A stretch of 64,000 bases of DNA from Hominenteromicrobium mulieris (GCA_021029595.1 JAJJOY010000002.1:372001-436000), one strand, 5' to 3'; positions 16,535-26,429 are shown, counted from the first letter of the stretch. Notes: a model not told the origin generated them from the sequence alone. Translations and numbers: made by a program.

Positions 16535-19372
16535 TCACACCGTGTAAAAGCGGAACCATTTTAAGGACGTCTGTTTCGTGAAGACAATGCGCAGCTCGGT
16601 GAGGCCGGCTTCGGCGGTGACATCGCACGTAAACGATGTGAACTTTGTGAGGCTTCCGGTACCTGTGCCGCCCGCTTTGCCGAGAACTTTTCCGGTCTTG
16701 TTATCCGCAAGGAGGATCTCCACGTCGCCGGAGGGCGCGCTCATGGCGCACTCGAACGCATTGCAGCCGGTGAGATCCATGTTCTTATACACGAGGAAGC
16801 TGCGGAAATCCTTCGCTTCCACATACGTTTCGCCGTCGCGCTTATCCGTGAGGAACGTGACGCCGCTGTAATCATCGGCATCGATGGCTTCCTGCTTGAA
16901 GAAGCCCGGTCGACCCGGGAACGCTTCGCCTGCAATCTCCACGTCGGCGGTAAGGCGAATATCGTCGCTCGCCGCGCCGACTTCCATTTTGTACACGCCG
17001 CTTTCGACCGTGTAGATCTTTCTGCCGTTGCACCAAATGGCAAGGTCGTCGATCTTGAAATTCAGCGTAACGGTGACGGTCTCGCCCGCCTTGATGTGCA
17101 CGCGCTTGAAGGCTTTGAGTGCATGGATGGGACGCACACGCAGGGAGCCCGGCAGGCTCATGTAAAGCTGCACCACTTCGTCGCCGTCAAGAGCGCCGGT
17201 GTTCTGCACGTTTACAGTCGCGATGACTTCGCCGTTTTCCTGCTTAACGGTCAGATTGCTGTATGCAAAAGTCGTATAGCTGAGGCCGTAGCCGAACGCG
17301 TAGAGCGGCTTGCCCCTAAAATAGAGGTACGTCACATGGTTTTTCGCGATGTCGTAATCGTCAAGCGCGGGGAGATCACGAACAGAACGATACCACGTGG
17401 TCGGGGTGCGGCCGGCGGGATTGTTTTCGCCGAAGACGGTCGCGGCAGCAACATGGCCGAGGCACGGGCCGAGGTGCGTGGAGCACAGCACGGCTTTGGC
17501 GGTGTCCTTCTCCTTGTTGATGGCGAACGGATAGCCCGTGACGAGGTACAGTAAGGTACTCTCGTTTGCGGCTGCTGCGGCGTTCAGGAGCGCGGTCTGG
17601 GCTTTCGGCAGGCGGATATCCGGACGGTCATACTCCTCACGCGCGTTGATGAGCGGCTGGTTACCTGCGCAGACGATGACGTGGTCGGCGCGTTGCGCGA
17701 GCTCTGCCACACGCTCTACGCCGGAGGAGACGACTTCCAGTGTAAACTGCTTGCAGGGGCAATCGCCGGAGACGACCTTTGCAAGGAGCTTATTTTCGTC
17801 GTTTACGGCCACAGCGCGGTGCTGCCAGGTATCGAGGTACAAAACGCCGTCTTCTTCCTTGGCATACAGCAGTTCTTTCACGAACCAGCCGAATACCACG
17901 TCTGCCGTACAGTTCATGCCGGGGTCGATGGTGACGGCGTTTTTGTCCTGCGGGGTCTCGTCGAAGAAATTTTTGTCCTCGGTGAGGTACTTGCCGGTGC
18001 GCACGCTGCGCAGCGTCCATGCGCCGAAGTCCCAATCCGCGCGCTCAAAGAGGTCGGCGGTGTTCTCGTCGGCATCGGCATATACCGCGCCGTTTTCGGC
18101 GATGCGCAGGTACTTGCCGGTTTTTTCGGAGCGGATACGCACGCGGTCAAAGCCTTCATCGAACAGTACGCGGTCTTCGCCGAGCTTTTCTCTGAAGCCC
18201 TTGACGACCGGCGTTTGGTTCGGTGCATAGCCGCAGTACCAGCAGGTGTAGTTTTCATTTGCGAGCGGGCCCACGACCGCGACGGTGCACTTGCCGTCAT
18301 CCTTTAACGGCAGCATGCCGCGACTTTCAAGCAGGATGACGGACTCCTTTGCCGCTTTTACGGCGAGCGCCTTGTGCGCGGGGCTTGCGAGCTTTGCGGG
18401 GTCAATGTGCGCATAGGGGTGGTCTTCATCGAAATCGCCGAGCTTAAAGCGCATCAATAACGTGGAATACACGGCTTTATCGAGGTTTTCCTCGGTGAGG
18501 TAGCCTTTTTCGAGCGCTTCGCGCACGGCAGGGTCAACCATGGAGCGGCTGTCGAGCATCATATCCGCGCCGACACCGAGGATGTCGCCCATAGACTGCG
18601 CGTGGTTTTCATACGTACGGTGCGCGGCGACGTTCTGGCCGAAATCGCCGCCGTCACTGACAGCGAACGTCATGCCCCACTCTTTTTTACAGATTTCCGA
18701 AACGTCCGGGTTGTTGACGCCCTCTACGCCGTTGATGCAGTTGTACGCCGTCATAAGGCCCGGCGCGCGGCCTTCGCGCACGGCGGGCTCAAACGCTTTT
18801 AAGTAATACTCGTGCTTTAAGCGCGGGGTGATGTTCGCGTTCGTCGTCTGGCGCTCGTTTTCGTAGTTGTTGGCGTAGAAATGCTTGAGCAAAGGCGCGG
18901 TCTTCAAATATTTCTCGTCCTTGCCCGTAAGGCCGCGGCAGTAGGCGGCGCTCATTTTACCCGTAAGGCACGGGTCTTCGCCATAGGCTTCTTCGTTTCT
19001 GCCCCAGCGCGGGTCGCGCTCCATATCGATGGTGGGTCCGAAAAGCTCCAGAGAGGACGGTCTTTCTTCCATATCGTGCGTAATGCGCGTTTCATCGCCT
19101 GCCATGTCTCCAAGCTGCTCCATGAGGGCATCGTCGAACATGGCCGCCATGCCCCACGGCTGCGGCAGAATGGTGGTCTCGCGCTTCTGGTCGCGGTTTA
19201 CGACGCCGCGCGCGATCTCGGTGCCGATGTGCGTCTTTTTAATGCCGAGGCGCGGAATATCATCGAGCTGCGACGTAATCATGCCGACCTTTTCTTCGCG
19301 CGTTAAGCGGGAGAGCAGGTCTTTTGCGCGCTCTTCAAACGGCAGGGTGTTATCTTGAAAACGGTATTTCAT
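16535..19372 (-). CDS. Glycoside hydrolase family 3 enzyme with fascin-like insert and C-terminal carbohydrate-binding-like domain
   Basis: This 945-residue protein has no signal peptide and so is probably cytoplasmic, acting on imported oligosaccharides. The GH3 barrel (residues 1-300) has DPRWGRNEEAYGEDP, the KHF motif and the nucleophile Asp240 in VSDGGD. The second GH3 domain is interrupted near residues 395-480 by a beta-trefoil/fascin-like segment (RVRIRSEKTGKYLRIAENG). A fibronectin-III-like domain follows, then a CBM6-like beta-sandwich in about the last 140 residues. Beta-glucosidase or beta-xylosidase activity is plausible but unproven. It lies 92 bases downstream of the GH2 gene, so the two may share a transcript. 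Confidence 0.88.
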   Translation of the reverse strand: MKYRFQDNTLPFEERAKDLLSRLTREEKVGMITSQLDDIPRLGIKKTHIGTEIARGVVNRDQKRETTILPQPWGMAAMFDDALMEQLGDMAGDETRITHDMEERPSSLELFGPTIDMERDPRWGRNEEAYGEDPCLTGKMSAAYCRGLTGKDEKYLKTAPLLKHFYANNYENERQTTNANITPRLKHEYYLKAFEPAVREGRAPGLMTAYNCINGVEGVNNPDVSEICKKEWGMTFAVSDGGDFGQNVAAHRTYENHAQSMGDILGVGADMMLDSRSMVDPAVREALEKGYLTEENLDKAVYSTLLMRFKLGDFDEDHPYAHIDPAKLASPAHKALAVKAAKESVILLESRGMLPLKDDGKCTVAVVGPLANENYTCWYCGYAPNQTPVVKGFREKLGEDRVLFDEGFDRVRIRSEKTGKYLRIAENGAVYADADENTADLFERADWDFGAWTLRSVRTGKYLTEDKNFFDETPQDKNAVTIDPGMNCTADVVFGWFVKELLYAKEEDGVLYLDTWQHRAVAVNDENKLLAKVVSGDCPCKQFTLEVVSSGVERVAELAQRADHVIVCAGNQPLINAREEYDRPDIRLPKAQTALLNAAAAANESTLLYLVTGYPFAINKEKDTAKAVLCSTHLGPCLGHVAAATVFGENNPAGRTPTTWYRSVRDLPALDDYDIAKNHVTYLYFRGKPLYAFGYGLSYTTFAYSNLTVKQENGEVIATVNVQNTGALDGDEVVQLYMSLPGSLRVRPIHALKAFKRVHIKAGETVTVTLNFKIDDLAIWCNGRKIYTVESGVYKMEVGAASDDIRLTADVEIAGEAFPGRPGFFKQEAIDADDYSGVTFLTDKRDGETYVEAKDFRSFLVYKNMDLTGCNAFECAMSAPSGDVEILLADNKTGKVLGKAGGTGTGSLTKFTSFTCDVTAEAGLTELRIVFTKQTSLKWFRFYTV

Positions 19373-19464
19373 GCGAAACTCCTTTCAAAACTCGTCATTT
19401 TATAGAAAGCATACCGCACAAAGCGGGCTCTATGCGGCAGCATTTCAGTACGTATCAGTACGTA

Positions 19465-22140
19465 TCAGAACCAGGAATCCGTATAGCTGGCTTTTTTCGT
19501 TTCTTCGCTCGGGGCGGGTGCGGCAACGTGCAGCACAGGCGTTTCCGTGCAGTTTTCCACACGGAGCGTCTTCGGCTCGTTCGGGTAGAGCGTAACGTAG
19601 TTATCATCGTAATGCACGCGGTCGTCACTCGTCATGAGGTACGCAAACGGCGTGTACACGCTCGCGCGGATCGTCACGAGCAGATCGTTGCCGTCCTGCT
19701 CCACCTTTTCAATCTTTGCGTCGCTTTCCGGGAAGACGTAATCGCGGTAATACGCACGCAGGCTGTCGGCGGTGTCGAAGCCCTCGGCGCTTGCAAAGAA
19801 GAAGCCGTGCTTCAAATCATTGCAGACGGAAATGTGGAACTGCTGCATGGAGTGCGGAGCGACCTTGAGCGTCTTTGTGCAGAGACTGTCGGTCTCGCCG
19901 GTGAAGGTCATATAGCCGCAGTGAATATCCGCCGTGAACGCTTCGGGCGTTTCGTTGATGACGGTCACTTCTGCGCCGCCCTCACACGCGCGGATGATGA
20001 GCTTTTTCGTTGCAAACGCGCGCTTTAAGAAATAGAACGAGATCTTTCTCGTCAGGTAATAATCGATGATCGTCCAACCTGTCTCCGGCCAGCAATCGTT
20101 GTACATCCAGATGAGGTCGCCTGCGCCGTACGGCTTGCGGCGCATGGCTTCGGCAAGCTCGGCGTACAGAAGGCCCTGCATGATGCCGCTGTACAGCAGA
20201 TAGCCGTGTTCATCGAGGGTTTTGAACTCCGTCAAATGACGGTCAATCGCGCCGTCGATGTTGCTGCGCTTGCGGTCAAACTCGCCGTGGTGCTTCCAGA
20301 TGGGGTTATCGAAGCGCATTTCGGTGCCGTCGAGGTAACGGCGAACAGTGCTTTCCATCTGTGCACCGAAGAAGCCGTATTCACTGGAGAAACGCGCCGG
20401 GATGCGGTCGAATGCCTCAAGCTCATAGACAAACTTGAACTTCGTTTTCGGGTGACGGCCGAAGAACGACCATGCGTGCACGTCGCCCTGTTCGCTCTCG
20501 TTGGCGCGGTCGCCGAAGTACGGCGAGGACGGCATATACGGAACGAGCGGGCTGTTGCGGTGCACGGCACGCGGCTGAATATAGTTGAATATTTTCTCGC
20601 CGTAGAAGCGCTCCGGCTTGATGGGCGCCGGGAACCAATCGGTGTAGGATTCCGCAATCTCGTTGTTGCCCGTCCAGATGGCCATGCAGGGATAATGTGC
20701 AAGGCGCTTTGTCTGGTACTCGGCTTCGCGCTCCGCCTCAAAGAGGAAATCGTTTTTGTGGTCGGGGTAGAACGCGCAAGCGTACATAAAGTCGTGCATC
20801 AGCAAAATGCCGTACTCCGAGCAATATTCATAGAAGCAGTCCGGCTCATACGTGCCGCCGCCCCACATGCGGAACATGGTGAAGTGCGCCGCAGCGCCCT
20901 CGCGCACGAGGGTTTCGTAGCTTTCCTTCGGGGTGCGCAGATAAAGGGAATCCGTCGGCACCCAGTTGCCGCCCTTGCAGAAGATGCGCACGCCGTTCAC
21001 CTTAAAGAAGAAGTTGCGGCTGCCGTCTTCGAGCTTAGAGGTATCGAGCTCCAAGGTACGGATGCCGATCTTCTTCGGCTGCATCTCGTGCAGGATGCCC
21101 TTTGTGACGCAGCAGGCTTTAAAGGTATAGAGGTTCTGCGCACCGTAGCCGTTCGGCCACCAGAGCTTCGCGTTTTTGATTGTGACGCGTTCCTCGGCGA
21201 AGTTCACGCCGCCGACGAGCATGAGCGTCTTTTTGCCGGTGTAAACGGTTTTGCCTTCAAATTCGAGCGTATAGGTAAGCTCGCACTCGGCGCTTGAGAC
21301 CATGTCGGATTTTTCGATTTCGAAGTGGAACTCCACTTCGGCGTCATCGCCGTCGAGCTTTAACGTATCGACGCGGGACGCGATGACCTGCGCACCGCTG
21401 AACGCTTCAATCTCGATGGAGCGGCCGATGCCGCAGGTGGGCACGGGCTGGCACCAGTCCCAGCCGTAGGTAAACTGCGGCTTGCGGGTGTAGACACGCT
21501 GGTCACAGATGGCGTTTTCACTTGCGCAGTAGAACGAAACGGCGTCGCGCGGATAGTGCAGCTCCATGCCGGAGGTGAGGCGAATGACGAGCTGGTTTTT
21601 GCCGACGTGCAAAAAGCGCTTGATGTCTTCGCTGAACGCGCAGAACGCGTTTTCGTGGTGCGCGGCGGGCATGCCGTTTACGATGATATCCGCATTGAAA
21701 TCGAGCATTTCAATGTTGAGGCGCACGATGTCTTCGTTCAGCATCTCCTCTGTGACGTCAAAATCGCGGACGAGCCACCAGGAAAGATCCTTGATCCACT
21801 GGTTTTTCTTTGTGTTTTCCTTCAAAAAAGGTTCTCCTACGATGCCGTTTTCGATGAGGGAGGTGGTGACGTCGCCCGGCACGGTCATGGGGATAAAGCC
21901 GTATTTAGAAGGGAACGCATGATTCGCTTTATCCGTCATCACGTGAAAATGCGGGTTCGGGTCTTTTAAGAACTCTGCCTGTTCTTCTTCGGAAAGGTCT
22001 TCAAGCTTTAAGAACGCCGGCAGCGTTGCGCGCACGGGGGCTGCGTCCATTTTACGCAGCACTTCGTTGTAGCGCTCTGCCGTAACGTCCATAAATTCGC
22101 CGCGCAGCTTCCACGCGCCGGCAAGAGACAGTTTGCTCAT
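19465..22140 (-). CDS. Glycoside hydrolase family 2, beta-mannosidase-like
   Basis: This 891-residue cytoplasmic enzyme has a GH2 sugar-binding sandwich with FTYGWDWCQPVPTCGIGRSIEIE and immunoglobulin-like domains. The barrel shows RMWGGGTYEPDCFYEYCSEYGILLMHDF, the acid/base Glu in WTGNNE and the nucleophile Glu in FSSEYGF. These are hallmarks of GH2 beta-mannosidases, which release mannose from the non-reducing end of beta-mannosides. It has a promoter at 22194-22222 and precedes the GH3 gene. The neighbouring sugar importer suggests uptake of oligosaccharides followed by internal cleavage. Confidence 0.88.
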   Translation of the reverse strand: MSKLSLAGAWKLRGEFMDVTAERYNEVLRKMDAAPVRATLPAFLKLEDLSEEEQAEFLKDPNPHFHVMTDKANHAFPSKYGFIPMTVPGDVTTSLIENGIVGEPFLKENTKKNQWIKDLSWWLVRDFDVTEEMLNEDIVRLNIEMLDFNADIIVNGMPAAHHENAFCAFSEDIKRFLHVGKNQLVIRLTSGMELHYPRDAVSFYCASENAICDQRVYTRKPQFTYGWDWCQPVPTCGIGRSIEIEAFSGAQVIASRVDTLKLDGDDAEVEFHFEIEKSDMVSSAECELTYTLEFEGKTVYTGKKTLMLVGGVNFAEERVTIKNAKLWWPNGYGAQNLYTFKACCVTKGILHEMQPKKIGIRTLELDTSKLEDGSRNFFFKVNGVRIFCKGGNWVPTDSLYLRTPKESYETLVREGAAAHFTMFRMWGGGTYEPDCFYEYCSEYGILLMHDFMYACAFYPDHKNDFLFEAEREAEYQTKRLAHYPCMAIWTGNNEIAESYTDWFPAPIKPERFYGEKIFNYIQPRAVHRNSPLVPYMPSSPYFGDRANESEQGDVHAWSFFGRHPKTKFKFVYELEAFDRIPARFSSEYGFFGAQMESTVRRYLDGTEMRFDNPIWKHHGEFDRKRSNIDGAIDRHLTEFKTLDEHGYLLYSGIMQGLLYAELAEAMRRKPYGAGDLIWMYNDCWPETGWTIIDYYLTRKISFYFLKRAFATKKLIIRACEGGAEVTVINETPEAFTADIHCGYMTFTGETDSLCTKTLKVAPHSMQQFHISVCNDLKHGFFFASAEGFDTADSLRAYYRDYVFPESDAKIEKVEQDGNDLLVTIRASVYTPFAYLMTSDDRVHYDDNYVTLYPNEPKTLRVENCTETPVLHVAAPAPSEETKKASYTDSWF

Positions 22141-22193
22141 TTTTTACAACTCCTTCGGGGTATTTGCACAGGCGTATATTTGCCTTTCTTTGC

Positions 22194-22222
22194 ATTGTAG
22201 CCGATGCAAAGCGAGAATTCAA
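22194..22222 (-). promoter_or_regulatory. Promoter of the GH2-GH3 genes
   Basis: On the minus strand: -35 TTGAAT, 17-base spacer, -10 TACAAT, about 47 bases upstream of the GH2 start. Confidence 0.65.
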
Positions 22223-22316
22223 TAGCTTTTTGCAAATTTCATATAGAGAAAAAAACGCACATTTTCTTGCAAACATACACAGTTTTTTCGCGGTCTATTT
22301 TTGCATAAGAAACAAA

Positions 22317-22344
22317 ATGGGAGAAGCCCGAAAGCTTCCCCCAT
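22317..22344 (-). terminator. Terminator after the sugar-binding lipoprotein gene
   Basis: On the minus strand an 11-bp stem ATGGGGGAAGC/GCTTCTCCCAT (one G-U pair) is followed by TTTGTTTCTT. It lies 35 bases after the stop at 22379. Confidence 0.7.
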
Positions 22345-22378
22345 CTGTATACATTTTAATCGAGATCGGATCAATCGA

Positions 22379-24043
22379 TTACGCTTCGCCGTGAGCAGCG
22401 AGGTACTCTTCCATCTGAGCGCTGAGCGTTGCATAGTCCTCGTTTGCTTCAGCAAGAACGTCCTCGAGGCCGAGGCTGTTCAGCGTTGCAACATAGTTGT
22501 CCCAATCGTCGATGGATTCCTGACCGGCGATGACACCCCAGAGGTACTGATCCTTCTCAGCCTCGATGTCAGCGCTGCACTCGGTCCAGGACTCGAAGGA
22601 AGCCGGATCCTTCCACTCAACGAGGTGAGCAGCAGCATAGCGGCTGTTTTCGCCGGACTTTTTGAACAGAGCGGTAGTCTCCGGAGTATTGGAGATGTTG
22701 CACTCGTCCTTACGGTTCATGAGGTTATCGAACAGCTTGAGGCCGATATTCTTAGAGGTGTTCTCCTCGGAGTCCGGGCCAACGATAGCGACATACTGGC
22801 CGTTCTCGTCGTACTTGTAATCGGTGCCTTCGATACCGAAGCGGCGTGCGATGTAGTTATCGGAATCGCACATGTCGTCCCAAGTTGCATACAGTCTTTC
22901 CGGATCGGAAGCTGTGTTGGTGATTGCGAAATATGCCCAAGCAGCGCTTGTAGCCGGGTCTTCCTGCGGGTTGCCGTTGGAGCCCTTGACCATGTCGATC
23001 GGTACCCACTTAGCATCCGGGTTGGAAGCATAGAAGGACATCATCGGAGCTGCGTCCGGGTTGTTCCATGCGCACCAGCTGTACGTTACGCCGAAGCCGC
23101 CGTTTGCCATCTGCTCGTCACGGTCGGTATCCTGCGTGATGTTCGGGGTGATGTAGCCCTTTGCATACAGATCAGCAACGTCGCTAACCCAGTTCTTGGT
23201 GCCCTCGTTAGCCGGGCCGTAGGTGACAACGCCGTTGTCATCTACGCAGAAACGGCTGTAATGGGTCTGGTCATAGGACTGGATCCACGGCCAGAAGGAA
23301 CGGAAGTCGTAACCGTCGCCGCCGAGGCCGTAGGTGTCGTTCTGACCGTTGCCGTCCGGATCGTCCTCCGTGAAAGCACGGAGCACTTCGTTGAGCTCTT
23401 CGATCGTGGTCGGAGCCTTAAGATTCAGGTTATCGAGCCAATCCTGGCGGATCCAGAGGTTCTCGCAGGACGGTTCAGCAACGTCGCCCGGGATTCTGTA
23501 AATGGAGCCGTCGGCCTCAGATGCATAGAAGAGGGTCTTCGGGTCCATCTTGTTGTAGTAGTCGCGGATAACGGTGTACTTATCCATGTAAGCGGAGACA
23601 TCGTCCAACAGACCTGCCTTCACCCACTTGTTGTACTCGGTATCCATGGTCCACCACCACATGATGTTCGGCATGTCGTTGGATGCCATCAGCAGGGAGA
23701 TCTGGGACTGGCCGTCAGCCCAACCCGGGAGAACAACGAGATTGAACTTAACGTTGTACTTTTCCTCAAGCTCCTTCTGAACGCGGCTGTCAGCTGCGGT
23801 GAAGCCGGTCATAACTGCAACGGAAACGTCCATCGTTTCGCTCTGGTTCAGAACGTCGATCTTGTCGCCGGTCGCAGCTGCGCTGCTGTCGGTAGAAGCA
23901 GTGCTGCTGTCGGTAGAAGCAGTGCTGCTCTCGGTGGAAGCCGTAGAGCTTGCGGAAGAATTGCCGTTGCTGCCGCACGCTGCAAATACGCTTACGCTCA
24001 GTGCAAGTGCCAGAACAACGGATGCGATTTTCTTCATGTTCAT
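22379..24043 (-). CDS. Extracellular sugar-binding lipoprotein (LipO/YtcQ-type)
   Basis: This 554-residue family 1 solute-binding protein has a signal peptide ending in the lipobox FAAC, then a low-complexity Ser/Thr/Ala linker carrying a 7-residue tandem repeat. The long size and companion genes match the LplA/YtcQ group of oligosaccharide receptors. It captures a sugar outside the membrane for the permeases at 24124 and 25028. The ATG at 24043 is chosen because AAAGGA stands 8 bases upstream; a second ATG two codons on is possible. No ATPase gene is in the operon, so a shared MsmX-type ATPase is expected elsewhere. Confidence 0.9.
   Translation of the reverse strand: MNMKKIASVVLALALSVSVFAACGSNGNSSASSTASTESSTASTDSSTASTDSSAAATGDKIDVLNQSETMDVSVAVMTGFTAADSRVQKELEEKYNVKFNLVVLPGWADGQSQISLLMASNDMPNIMWWWTMDTEYNKWVKAGLLDDVSAYMDKYTVIRDYYNKMDPKTLFYASEADGSIYRIPGDVAEPSCENLWIRQDWLDNLNLKAPTTIEELNEVLRAFTEDDPDGNGQNDTYGLGGDGYDFRSFWPWIQSYDQTHYSRFCVDDNGVVTYGPANEGTKNWVSDVADLYAKGYITPNITQDTDRDEQMANGGFGVTYSWCAWNNPDAAPMMSFYASNPDAKWVPIDMVKGSNGNPQEDPATSAAWAYFAITNTASDPERLYATWDDMCDSDNYIARRFGIEGTDYKYDENGQYVAIVGPDSEENTSKNIGLKLFDNLMNRKDECNISNTPETTALFKKSGENSRYAAAHLVEWKDPASFESWTECSADIEAEKDQYLWGVIAGQESIDDWDNYVATLNSLGLEDVLAEANEDYATLSAQMEEYLAAHGEA
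23882..23944 (-). repeat. 21-bp in-frame tandem repeat, three copies
   Basis: A 21-base unit is present three times (two exact, one diverged) in the linker behind the lipobox, encoding Ser-Thr-Ala-Ser-Thr-(Asp/Glu)-Ser each time. Such repeats can change in number by slippage without a frameshift. Confidence 0.8.
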
Positions 24044-24123
24044 GACTAAAATCCTTTCTTTGGAAATAATGATAATATAGTTTTCCGAAGCCATGCTTCG
24101 GGACAACCCAAAAGAGTGCGGGC

Positions 24124-25014
24124 TTAGCCCTTAACGCCGCCGATCATAACACCCTTAACGAAGTACTTCTGCACGAACGGATACACGATGAGGATCGGCA
24201 CCGTGGAAACCACGATGGTACCGGCCTTGATCGTCTGTGCGTTGGTATTCGTCTGCGCCATGACGTTGACGCCTGCCTGCTGCATTGCCTGCTGTGTATT
24301 CGTCAGCATGTTGCGCAGAACCGCCTGCAGAGCCCACTTATCAACGGAGCGGATATAAAGGACCGTGGAGAAATAGTCGTTCCAGTAGCCAACCGCTGTG
24401 AACAGCGCGATGGTGGCGATGGTCGCCTTGGAAAGCGGCAGGATGATGGAGAAGAAGATGCGCAGGTCGGTTGCACCGTCGATGCGGGCAGATTCTTCAA
24501 GGCTTTCCGGAATGGAAAGGAAGAAGCTCTTCATGATGATGCAGTTGTATGCGCTTACGAGACCCGGCAGGATCAGCGCGAGGATGTTATCCATAAAGCC
24601 GATTGTCTGAATGAGCAGGAAGCTCGGAATCATACCGGCGGAGAAAATCATGGTGAAGAGGACAAGCGTCATCAACACTTTGCCGCCGCGCAGTCTGGAC
24701 TTAGAAAGCGGATAAGCGGTCATAGCGGTGAGCAGCGTGCCCAGTGCCGTACCGGCAATCGTGACGATGATCGTGGTACGGAAGCCCGTGTAGATGTTCG
24801 GGTTTTTAAATACGGATTTATAAGTATCCAGGTTAAAGCCCTTCGGCCAGAGGAAGATGCCGCCCTTCATGGATGCTTCAAGGGAGCTGAAGGAAAGCAT
24901 GATCTCATGCCAGAACGGATACAGCATGACGAGGCAGAGCAGCGTAAAGAACGCGTAGTTGAATACGGTAAAGATCTTTTCGCCTGTGGAGGTTTTGATT
25001 TTGTTCTTTTCCAT
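24124..25014 (-). CDS. Carbohydrate ABC transporter permease, YtcP/LplC type
   Basis: This 296-residue MalG-like permease has six membrane helices. The contact loop is seen as SIPESLEESARIDGATDLRIFFSIILPLSKAT, and it ends in the YtcP-family tail KYFVKGVMIGGVKG. It pairs with the LplB-type permease upstream to form the channel. The start at 25014 is chosen since GGAGG is 8 bases upstream; the ATG two codons earlier would be only two bases from it. Confidence 0.93.
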   Translation of the reverse strand: MEKNKIKTSTGEKIFTVFNYAFFTLLCLVMLYPFWHEIMLSFSSLEASMKGGIFLWPKGFNLDTYKSVFKNPNIYTGFRTTIIVTIAGTALGTLLTAMTAYPLSKSRLRGGKVLMTLVLFTMIFSAGMIPSFLLIQTIGFMDNILALILPGLVSAYNCIIMKSFFLSIPESLEESARIDGATDLRIFFSIILPLSKATIATIALFTAVGYWNDYFSTVLYIRSVDKWALQAVLRNMLTNTQQAMQQAGVNVMAQTNTNAQTIKAGTIVVSTVPILIVYPFVQKYFVKGVMIGGVKG

Positions 25015-25027
25015 GTTCATAACCTCC

Positions 25028-25978
25028 TTACCAAATACCCTCGTTGCCGGTCTTCTTGGCAACAAAGTTGACGATGAGGATCATGACGAGAGCGATGATG
25101 GATTTGAACATGCCCGCTGCGGTAGAGAAGGAGTAGTCTGCCTTCTGGATACCGATACGGTACACATACGTATCGATGATATCGGCTACGTCATAAACCA
25201 GTGCGGAATACAGCATGAAGATCTGGTCGAAGCCTGCGTTTACGATGTTGTTGCAGTTGAGGATCAGCATGATAACAATCGTCGGGGTAATCGCCGGCAG
25301 CGTGATGTTAATCATCTGCTTCCACTTGCGTGCACCGTCAATCTCGGCTGCTTCGTAAAGCTGCGGGTCAACACCGGACAGCGCCGCGAAGTAAATAATC
25401 GTGCCCCAGCCCATCGTCTTATAGATGTCGGTGATAATCAGCATCGGGACGAAGAGCGTCTTGTCGGTAAGCACCTGCAGGTCCTTGCCCGTGATGCTCT
25501 TGAGGAGCGCGGTGACGAGGCCCGTGGACGGATCGAGGAAATTCATGATGAGGCCGGCCATAACAACCCAAGAAATGAAGTGCGGCAGATAAAGGAGCGT
25601 CTGCGCCACTTTCTTGAACTTCATGTTGCGCATCTCGTTCATCATCAAAGCGAGGATGATCGGAATCGGGAAGCCACATACCATCTTCAAAATGGAGATG
25701 TAGAGGGTGTTGTAGAAAGTCTGCATGAACGCCGGCTTATTGAAAAGCTTGATGAACTGGTCAAAGCCTACCCATGTGCTGTTCCACATGTTGTAGGGGT
25801 TGAAGTCCATAAAAGCAATCACATTGCCGAAGATCGGGATATAGCGGAAGATGAGCATGAAAAGCATGCCGGGAAGAATCAGAAGATACAGCCACTTGTC
25901 GCGGACAACATCTTTTTTAAAGCGCTCCCAGCCGCTCAGCTCATACGCCGGCTTTGCCGGTTTAGCTGCTGCTGCCAT
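25028..25978 (-). CDS. Carbohydrate ABC transporter permease, LplB type
   Basis: This 316-residue MalF-like permease has YLLILPGMLFMLIFRYIPIFGNVIAF near the N-terminus and the contact loop GVDPQLYEAAEIDGARKWKQMINITLPAI. It is the first gene of the sugar importer operon LplB-YtcP-binding protein. The AGGAGG site is 9 bases upstream of the ATG. Transcription is expected from 26227-26255, giving a leader of about 240 bases. Confidence 0.94.
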   Translation of the reverse strand: MAAAAKPAKPAYELSGWERFKKDVVRDKWLYLLILPGMLFMLIFRYIPIFGNVIAFMDFNPYNMWNSTWVGFDQFIKLFNKPAFMQTFYNTLYISILKMVCGFPIPIILALMMNEMRNMKFKKVAQTLLYLPHFISWVVMAGLIMNFLDPSTGLVTALLKSITGKDLQVLTDKTLFVPMLIITDIYKTMGWGTIIYFAALSGVDPQLYEAAEIDGARKWKQMINITLPAITPTIVIMLILNCNNIVNAGFDQIFMLYSALVYDVADIIDTYVYRIGIQKADYSFSTAAGMFKSIIALVMILIVNFVAKKTGNEGIW

Positions 25979-26116
25979 ACGGTATAACCTCCTAAAAATA
26001 TTGTGATGACCGCGCTTTCAATAAGAAAACACAAGGCTGTTTTTGCCCGAGGCAACATCCGAATAACAGGTTTCCCCCGTGACGCTGAAACATACCGAAA
26101 CTTGTCCCCTTTTCTG

Positions 26117-26130
26117 TGGAACCGCTGCCA
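26117..26130. promoter_or_regulatory. Putative LacI/CcpA-type operator 1
   Basis: TGGAACCGCTGCCA shares the central CCGCT core with the two upstream sites. It falls inside the leader of the sugar importer operon, downstream of its start site. It is the weakest cre match of the three. Confidence 0.35.
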
Positions 26131-26226
26131 TAGAAAAAGAGACACGAACAAAACAAGTTAAACGATTTGCTTTGTATTTGGTGCATCTTACAAAAACACG
26201 GTATATCATTTTGTTTGCATTTGTGA

Positions 26227-26255
26227 TTTTATCACCCTCTTTTGTGAATGTCAAC
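26227..26255 (-). promoter_or_regulatory. Consensus promoter of the sugar importer operon
   Basis: On the minus strand: -35 TTGACA (exact), 17-base spacer, -10 TAAAAT. The only strong promoter facing the LplB gene. Confidence 0.72.
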
Positions 26256-26363
26256 AACAAAAATAGCCTATACTCAGTTTTTTACCCAAATTTGTCATTG
26301 ATTTTCGGTTTGTGCATCTTGCCTAATTTTTTTTGATCTCGATTTCCACTCCATACAAGTTTG

Positions 26364-26377
26364 TGTAAGCGGTTCCA
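26364..26377. promoter_or_regulatory. Putative LacI/CcpA-type operator 2
   Basis: TGTAAGCGGTTCCA fits the cre pattern TGWAANCGNTNWCA at 13 of 14 positions. It lies about 110 bases upstream of the importer -35. Confidence 0.45.
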
Positions 26378-26429
26378 TATTCTTCATGCGTTTTCAAAAG
26401 ACAACAAATTGCTAAATTCGCAAAATTTA

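Noticed and set aside
22301-24049. Plus-strand open frame of 582 codons opposite the sugar-binding lipoprotein
   Set aside because: Antisense shadow; the minus strand has a lipobox, ribosome binding site and operon context.
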